NCBI GenBank assembly: GCA_900554555.1
Contig: USIC01000049.1
Span: 1 to 6,500 of the forward strand
Direction of reading: 5' to 3'
Length of the DNA: 6,500 bases
From: an uncultured Solobacterium sp.
GTDB lineage: Bacteria; Bacillota_I; Bacilli_A; Erysipelotrichales; Erysipelotrichaceae
The stretch's first letter is position 1. Each line of letters begins with the position of its first letter. The notes beneath the pieces were generated by a model that saw only the letters and a program-made list of their open reading frames with translations, was not told the DNA's origin and searched no databases. This document shows positions 3,773 through 6,500 of the stretch, piece after piece. Position numbers and translations under genes: made by a program.

Positions 3773-6500
3773 TTATTCTTCTTCTTTTTTCTTTTTCTTT
3801 CCTACTAGATAAATTACATATCCTCCAGATACAGCTAGGACAGTTCCACCGGCAACAAGAAGAGGATTGATACCACTTTCCTTTTCTTCACTATTTCCAG
3901 AAGTATTTTCTGAAGTAGACTGCTTATTCTCTTGCTCCTTAGAATCTTTCTTAGAATCCTTAGGCTTATCTTCTTTATTCTTTGAATCCTTATTCTTTTT
4001 GTCAGATTCCTTAGTAGACTGATTTGGGTTCTTTTGTTTATCTTGATTATCTAAATACTCAAGATTAGCAAGAATAGCCTTAAATCCTTCTTTTGCCTTA
4101 TTCAATAAATAGATGTTATTTGCAACAACTTGTGAATCATTTTCTAAGTCTGCTTTCGTGCCATTCAACTGATTCAACTGGTTAAGAATTACATTTAATT
4201 TATTCATCAATACGTTGTACTCAGCTTCATGCTGACCAAGAGTATTTATTGTTGCATAATCACTTGAACTACGTGCATTATAATCTGCTCTAAATGACGC
4301 TAACTTTCCATTCTCTACATTTGCAACACTAGATTTTGTTGCTAATGTTGCATTAGCAGCTGTTAAGTTATTTCTATGTGCAGCAATATCAGCATCATAG
4401 ATTGTTGGATCCAATGTTGGTAGTTCGTTATTGATCTGATTTACTCTGTTGTTGATATTCTTTTGGCTATCTAGTAATTGTTTAGCTTGTTCAACCAGCT
4501 TCTTCTGATCTTCAACTAATTGAGCTTGATTATTTACAAGTGTTTCTTTGGCAGCTTTATCTGCTTCAGCAGAAGTAATAGCATTCTGCTTATTTGTAAC
4601 TTCAAATGCCTTAGTTGCAATTTCACCATTCTTGGCATTAATCTTGCTCTGAACATCTGCTAATTTAGCTGCATTATCAGCCAAATCTGCAATAACCTTA
4701 TTTAGTTCTGCTTGTTTTGCATTCTTATCACTTACAAGAGCATTCTTTTCAGCTGTTAATTGATTAAACTTCTTGTTTGTTTCATTAAATTGTTCTAATG
4801 CCTGCTTAGCATTTGTTAATGCACTATTCTTTGTAGCAAGATTGCTCTCTAATGTGCTAATCTGTGTTGCTAACTGTTGTGCTTCTGTAGTAGCATTAGC
4901 AGCCATTTGTTCTAACTGGGCTAACTTCTGTTCAGCTTCAGTCTTCTTCTGAACTGCTGCTGTCTTATTTGTGTTTGCAGTTTGAATAGCGTTTGCTGCA
5001 TTATCAATCTTTGCTTGTTCAGCAGCGATTGTCTTTGTGACTTCTTCAATAGCCTTATTGATATTTGCTAATTTTTGTTCAGCCTGTACCTTTTCTGCCT
5101 TCTTAGCTGCAATTGCTGCTTTAGCATTATTCAATTCTGTTTGTAACTGTTGTGGAACAACCTTATTTACCCAGTTAGTAGCAATTTCACGGAAACGTTC
5201 CTCTGTGTAATAACCATTCTCTTCAGTCATGAATGCTTTCATCTTAGCTTCATCATTTACACCTACAGGTGGATATAGAGGAATTGCATGATTCTTATCA
5301 CTATAAGCATATGATGTGTTTGCCTGTCCTAAAATCTCAAGTCCTACACCAGAATAGAATGAAGGAACACCATCCTTACCTACATCTTGACGTTGGTTAG
5401 CGCCTGTCTTAATAAACATATAAGGGGATATTGCATATAACTTACCAAACTGGTCAGAGAACCACTTGTAATGACCACCGTTGGATGCCTTCTCATCATC
5501 CCACCAACCTTTCATAGATTCCTTTTCGTATGATGTGTCTGCTCCAAACAAAGATTCCTTGCCTGTTGCTGTAAATAGGTTATCAGCACCGTTTACATAG
5601 TCATGATACCAGTAGTTATTAGCGCCGATAGCAACCGCAATAGCTTCCGTTAACATACTACGTACATCAACCTTAACTGGTTCTAAACCTGCTGCCTTAC
5701 GACGGTTATTAAGTTCTGTAACAGTATTTACCATACGCATTAAGTTATCCTTAGCCGATGTTAATACTGTTTCATCACCATTCAGCCACTCACGAACTGT
5801 CTTAACTTGGTTGTAATCCTTACTATTTTGAACGACCATTTTAATTGGTGTATTCATTACGAACTCAAGGTATTCATCCCAAGTCTGAGGTTGTGTTGCT
5901 GATGCATTCAATGTACCAGTCTTTAATGTTGGAATTGAACCACCGTTAGCCTTTAAGAAGTTTAAGAATGAAGAGTTATCTGTTGCTTGAGCAATCTTAT
6001 CTTCTACTTCCTTCTGCTTAGCTTCAAGTGTTGCTAATTCCTGTGTCTTAGTATCTAATGAATTCTGAATATTTGTCTTTTCAGATTCCTTCTCATTCTT
6101 TGTTTGCTCTGCTGCTAACTTAGCCTGCTCCGCATTTGTCTTAGCTTGTGTCTGTTCTGCTATCGTATTATCTAATGCGGAGATCTGATTCACTAAACTA
6201 GCTACTTCATCTTTCTTTGTCTGAATCTGTGTTTTTAATTCAGGCGAAGTAATTTCTGCTAAACGAGTACGTTTTGCTTCTAAATCTTGTTCGATTGTAG
6301 AGATTTCACTTGTGATACTTGCTACATTCTGTTCTAGAGTCTGCTTCTGAGCTGTAAGAGTTGCTTCGTTTACACCTAAAGCATCAATTTCTGCCTGCTT
6401 ATTAGTAATAGCTTGTGTCACATCAGCAATCTGATTATCAAGAGTGTTCTTCTCTTCTGTCTTAGCTGTTCCTGTTGCTTCTGTTTGAGACTTGCTATCT
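3773..6500 (-). CDS. Large coiled-coil surface stalk protein with a central CAP-like domain, N-terminus outside the window
   Basis: The frame stays open to the window edge, so 908 residues are visible (counted from the first whole codon at 6499) and the signal peptide must lie beyond it. A GTG at 6421 is internal to the frame and not a credible start. Visible order: Ser/Thr/Glu-rich start (1-20); coiled coil rich in Gln, Lys, Ala and Asn (about 20-176); CAP/SCP-like globular region (about 228-395), with NRRKAAGL (265-272), YHDY (298-301), DNLF (306-309), WWDDE (332-336) and GGHYKW (341-346); second coiled coil (about 450-700); further helical region (to about 815); Lys/Ser/Glu-rich linker (about 816-876); one hydrophobic helix (877-900); KKKKKEEE tail. 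No LPXTG motif is present, so it looks membrane-anchored with its stalk crossing the wall. The helix-CAP-helix layout resembles PrgA/SEC10 surface-exclusion proteins. A role in adhesion or in blocking cell or mating contact is inference; no conjugation genes are in view. Confidence 0.85.
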   Translation of the reverse strand, partial: DSKSQTEATGTAKTEEKNTLDNQIADVTQAITNKQAEIDALGVNEATLTAQKQTLEQNVASITSEISTIEQDLEAKRTRLAEITSPELKTQIQTKKDEVASLVNQISALDNTIAEQTQAKTNAEQAKLAAEQTKNEKESEKTNIQNSLDTKTQELATLEAKQKEVEDKIAQATDNSSFLNFLKANGGSIPTLKTGTLNASATQPQTWDEYLEFVMNTPIKMVVQNSKDYNQVKTVREWLNGDETVLTSAKDNLMRMVNTVTELNNRRKAAGLEPVKVDVRSMLTEAIAVAIGANNYWYHDYVNGADNLFTATGKESLFGADTSYEKESMKGWWDDEKASNGGHYKWFSDQFGKLYAISPYMFIKTGANQRQDVGKDGVPSFYSGVGLEILGQANTSYAYSDKNHAIPLYPPVGVNDEAKMKAFMTEENGYYTEERFREIATNWVNKVVPQQLQTELNNAKAAIAAKKAEKVQAEQKLANINKAIEEVTKTIAAEQAKIDNAANAIQTANTNKTAAVQKKTEAEQKLAQLEQMAANATTEAQQLATQISTLESNLATKNSALTNAKQALEQFNETNKKFNQLTAEKNALVSDKNAKQAELNKVIADLADNAAKLADVQSKINAKNGEIATKAFEVTNKQNAITSAEADKAAKETLVNNQAQLVEDQKKLVEQAKQLLDSQKNINNRVNQINNELPTLDPTIYDADIAAHRNNLTAANATLATKSSVANVENGKLASFRADYNARSSSDYATINTLGQHEAEYNVLMNKLNVILNQLNQLNGTKADLENDSQVVANNIYLLNKAKEGFKAILANLEYLDNQDKQKNPNQSTKESDKKNKDSKNKEDKPKDSKKDSKEQENKQSTSENTSGNSEEKESGINPLLVAGGTVLAVSGGYVIYLVGKKKKKEEE

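Noticed and set aside
3773..3880. LPXTG-type sortase signal at the C-terminus of the surface protein
   Set aside because: The segment before the hydrophobic helix reads SGINPLL, with no LPXTG or close variant; only the hydrophobic stretch and charged tail are present.
4180..4195. CTGGTTAA, similar to the CTGGKWAT operator core
   Set aside because: It lies inside the coding sequence of the surface protein, where repeated Gln/Leu/Asn codons produce it; there is no promoter nearby.
6419..6421. GTG at 6421 (minus strand) as the start of the large surface protein
   Set aside because: The same frame continues without a stop to the window edge, no ribosome site precedes the GTG, and no signal peptide follows it, as a surface protein would need.
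1..6500. CRISPR array, insertion sequence, tRNA or rRNA gene
   Set aside because: No spaced direct repeats, transposase frames, terminal inverted repeats or RNA gene signatures were found on either strand.

Overview
The window is AT-rich, with strong AGGAG-type ribosome sites and compact intergenic gaps (22 to 165 bp). This points to a low-GC Gram-positive (Firmicutes) genome. The gene content (vitamin B6 salvage, an ECF transporter S component, a very long Ala/Gln/Asn/Lys-rich surface stalk protein) would suit an Erysipelotrichia-like or related host-associated firmicute, but the sequence alone does not fix the taxon.

Layout, left to right. Positions 1-156 are a divergent promoter region: a gene start points left off the window edge (ATG at 21, minus strand), and an AraC-family regulator starts at 157 on the plus strand. 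Next come a pyridoxal/pyridoxamine kinase (1103-1948, plus), a MocR/PdxR-type GntR regulator (3044-1971, minus, convergent with the kinase) and a small six-helix ECF S component (3119-3607, plus, divergent from the regulator). Last is a partial, very long coiled-coil surface protein (minus strand, 3773 to beyond 6500) with a CAP-like domain in the middle and a C-terminal membrane anchor. Two hairpin terminators sit in the two convergent junctions (1934-1958 and 3671-3725), and both can work in either direction. No gap without a gene exceeds 300 bp.

Functional reading. The kinase, the MocR regulator and the S component form a B6 salvage module: uptake by the S component with an ECF energising module encoded elsewhere, phosphorylation by the kinase, and control by the MocR protein. 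A shared motif, WTCTGGKWAT, supports this. It occurs twice as a direct repeat upstream of the kinase and twice as an inverted repeat across the two divergent promoters between regulator and transporter.

The most notable observation is that the MocR regulator has apparently lost its PLP chemistry. The lysine expected to bind PLP in the S-K-T motif reads S-N-T (Asn295), and the protein stops about 100 residues short of the family's usual length, without the C-terminal small domain. Its DNA-binding domain and its apparent operators remain. The second item worth following is the surface protein, whose coiled coil / CAP / coiled coil layout resembles the PrgA/SEC10 surface-exclusion stalk but which carries no LPXTG sorting signal.
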